Of a stretch of DNA of 33,409 bases, positions 33,333-33,409 are shown in pieces. The notes beneath the pieces were generated by a model. It had not been told where the DNA came from. It made no database searches and saw nothing but the letters and a program-made list of their open reading frames with translations. This DNA is from Candidatus Puniceispirillum sp. (GTDB lineage: Bacteria > Pseudomonadota > Alphaproteobacteria > Puniceispirillales > Puniceispirillaceae): contig JADHOR010000019.1 of NCBI GenBank assembly GCA_016778895.1, positions 1-33,409 of the forward strand. The letters are read 5' to 3'. The position numbers were made by a program, and so were the translations under genes. The stretch's first letter is position 1, and each line of letters starts with the position of its first letter.

Positions 33333-33409
33333 GCGCTCGTAGCTCAGCTGGATAGAGCACCAGACTACGAATCTGGGGGTCGGGAGTTCGAATCTTCCCG
33401 AGCGCGCCA
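33333..33409 (+). tRNA. tRNA-Arg (anticodon ACG)
   Basis: The 77-base sequence makes a complete cloverleaf: acceptor GCGCTCG with CGAGCGC, D arm GCTC/GAGC, and anticodon stem CCAGA/TCTGG with loop CTACGAA. The T arm contains AGTTCGAATCT, and CCA is encoded at the window end. Anticodon ACG, modified to ICG, reads the CGU/CGC/CGA arginine codons. Confidence 0.97.

Noticed and set aside
33214-33342. A 42-codon ATG frame just before tRNA-Arg with a basic C-terminal end
   Set aside because: It runs into the tRNA acceptor stem to find its stop, has no good ribosome-binding site and has no recognisable features.

Overview
The window is a compact stretch of chromosomal core genes from an alphaproteobacterium. 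Four gene orders I recognise from that class point to it: tsaD-gpsA-EVE divergent from hemC-hemD-(mitofilin-like)-hemY; a membrane-anchored cytochrome c divergent from kdsB-pheA; an SRP RNA just upstream of dnaX-ybaB-recR; and rpmH-rnpA-yidD-yidC-engB-argB-(pyrimidine nucleotidase)-dapD-dapE. KdsB and the lipid-A-linked genes indicate a Gram-negative outer membrane with Kdo-containing LPS. A marine SAR116-like lineage is possible, but that is only a guess from gene content and moderate G+C. No plasmid, phage, transposon, integrase or CRISPR signal was found.

Layout. The window opens on the CCA end of a minus-strand tRNA-Thr(CGT) and closes on the CCA end of a plus-strand tRNA-Arg(ACG). Positions 223-4619 (minus) hold a heme operon, hemC-hemD-Mic60-like-hemY. 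Divergent from it, 4775-7291 (plus) carries tsaD, gpsA and an EVE-domain gene that probably starts at TTG. Positions 7312-10285 (minus) hold a three-gene envelope glycosylation set: a GT39/ArnT-like transferase, a GT2 polyprenyl-phosphate glycosyltransferase and a LAB_N membrane protein. Positions 10526-13418 (plus) carry a MATE exporter and an M17 aminopeptidase. Positions 13415-15801 (minus) carry a GhrA-like reductase, an inositol-monophosphatase/HisN-like phosphatase and cytochrome c. Positions 16009-20865 (plus) carry kdsB, pheA, the SRP RNA, dnaX, ybaB and recR. rmuC (minus) is divergent from def-fmt-truA (plus, 22226-24577). From 24547 to 33047 nearly everything is on the minus strand: gpt, then rpmH-rnpA-yidD-yidC-engB-argB-nucleotidase-dapD-dapE and a small unknown membrane protein.

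How the genes fit together. Several groups are functional units: tetrapyrrole synthesis (hemC, hemD, hemY); N-terminal methionine processing (def, fmt); lysine/peptidoglycan precursor synthesis (dapD, dapE); membrane protein biogenesis (SRP RNA, yidC, yidD); and replication-repair (dnaX, ybaB, recR, rmuC). Tight packing is the rule. ATGA overlaps occur at tsaD/gpsA, GT2/LAB_N, dnaX/ybaB, fmt/truA and rnpA/yidD, and yidC/engB overlap by 37 bases. Two convergent pairs overlap tail to tail (pepA/ghrA by 4 bases, truA/membrane gene by 31).

No obvious new defence or mobile system is present. The points most worth a second look are a possible -1 frameshift heptamer in dnaX placed to make a gamma-like product, helically phased TTTG repeats upstream of the rpmH promoter, the Mic60-like gene inside the heme operon, the envelope glycosylation trio, overlapping alternative hairpins after pheA, and the unknown membrane protein abutting dapE.
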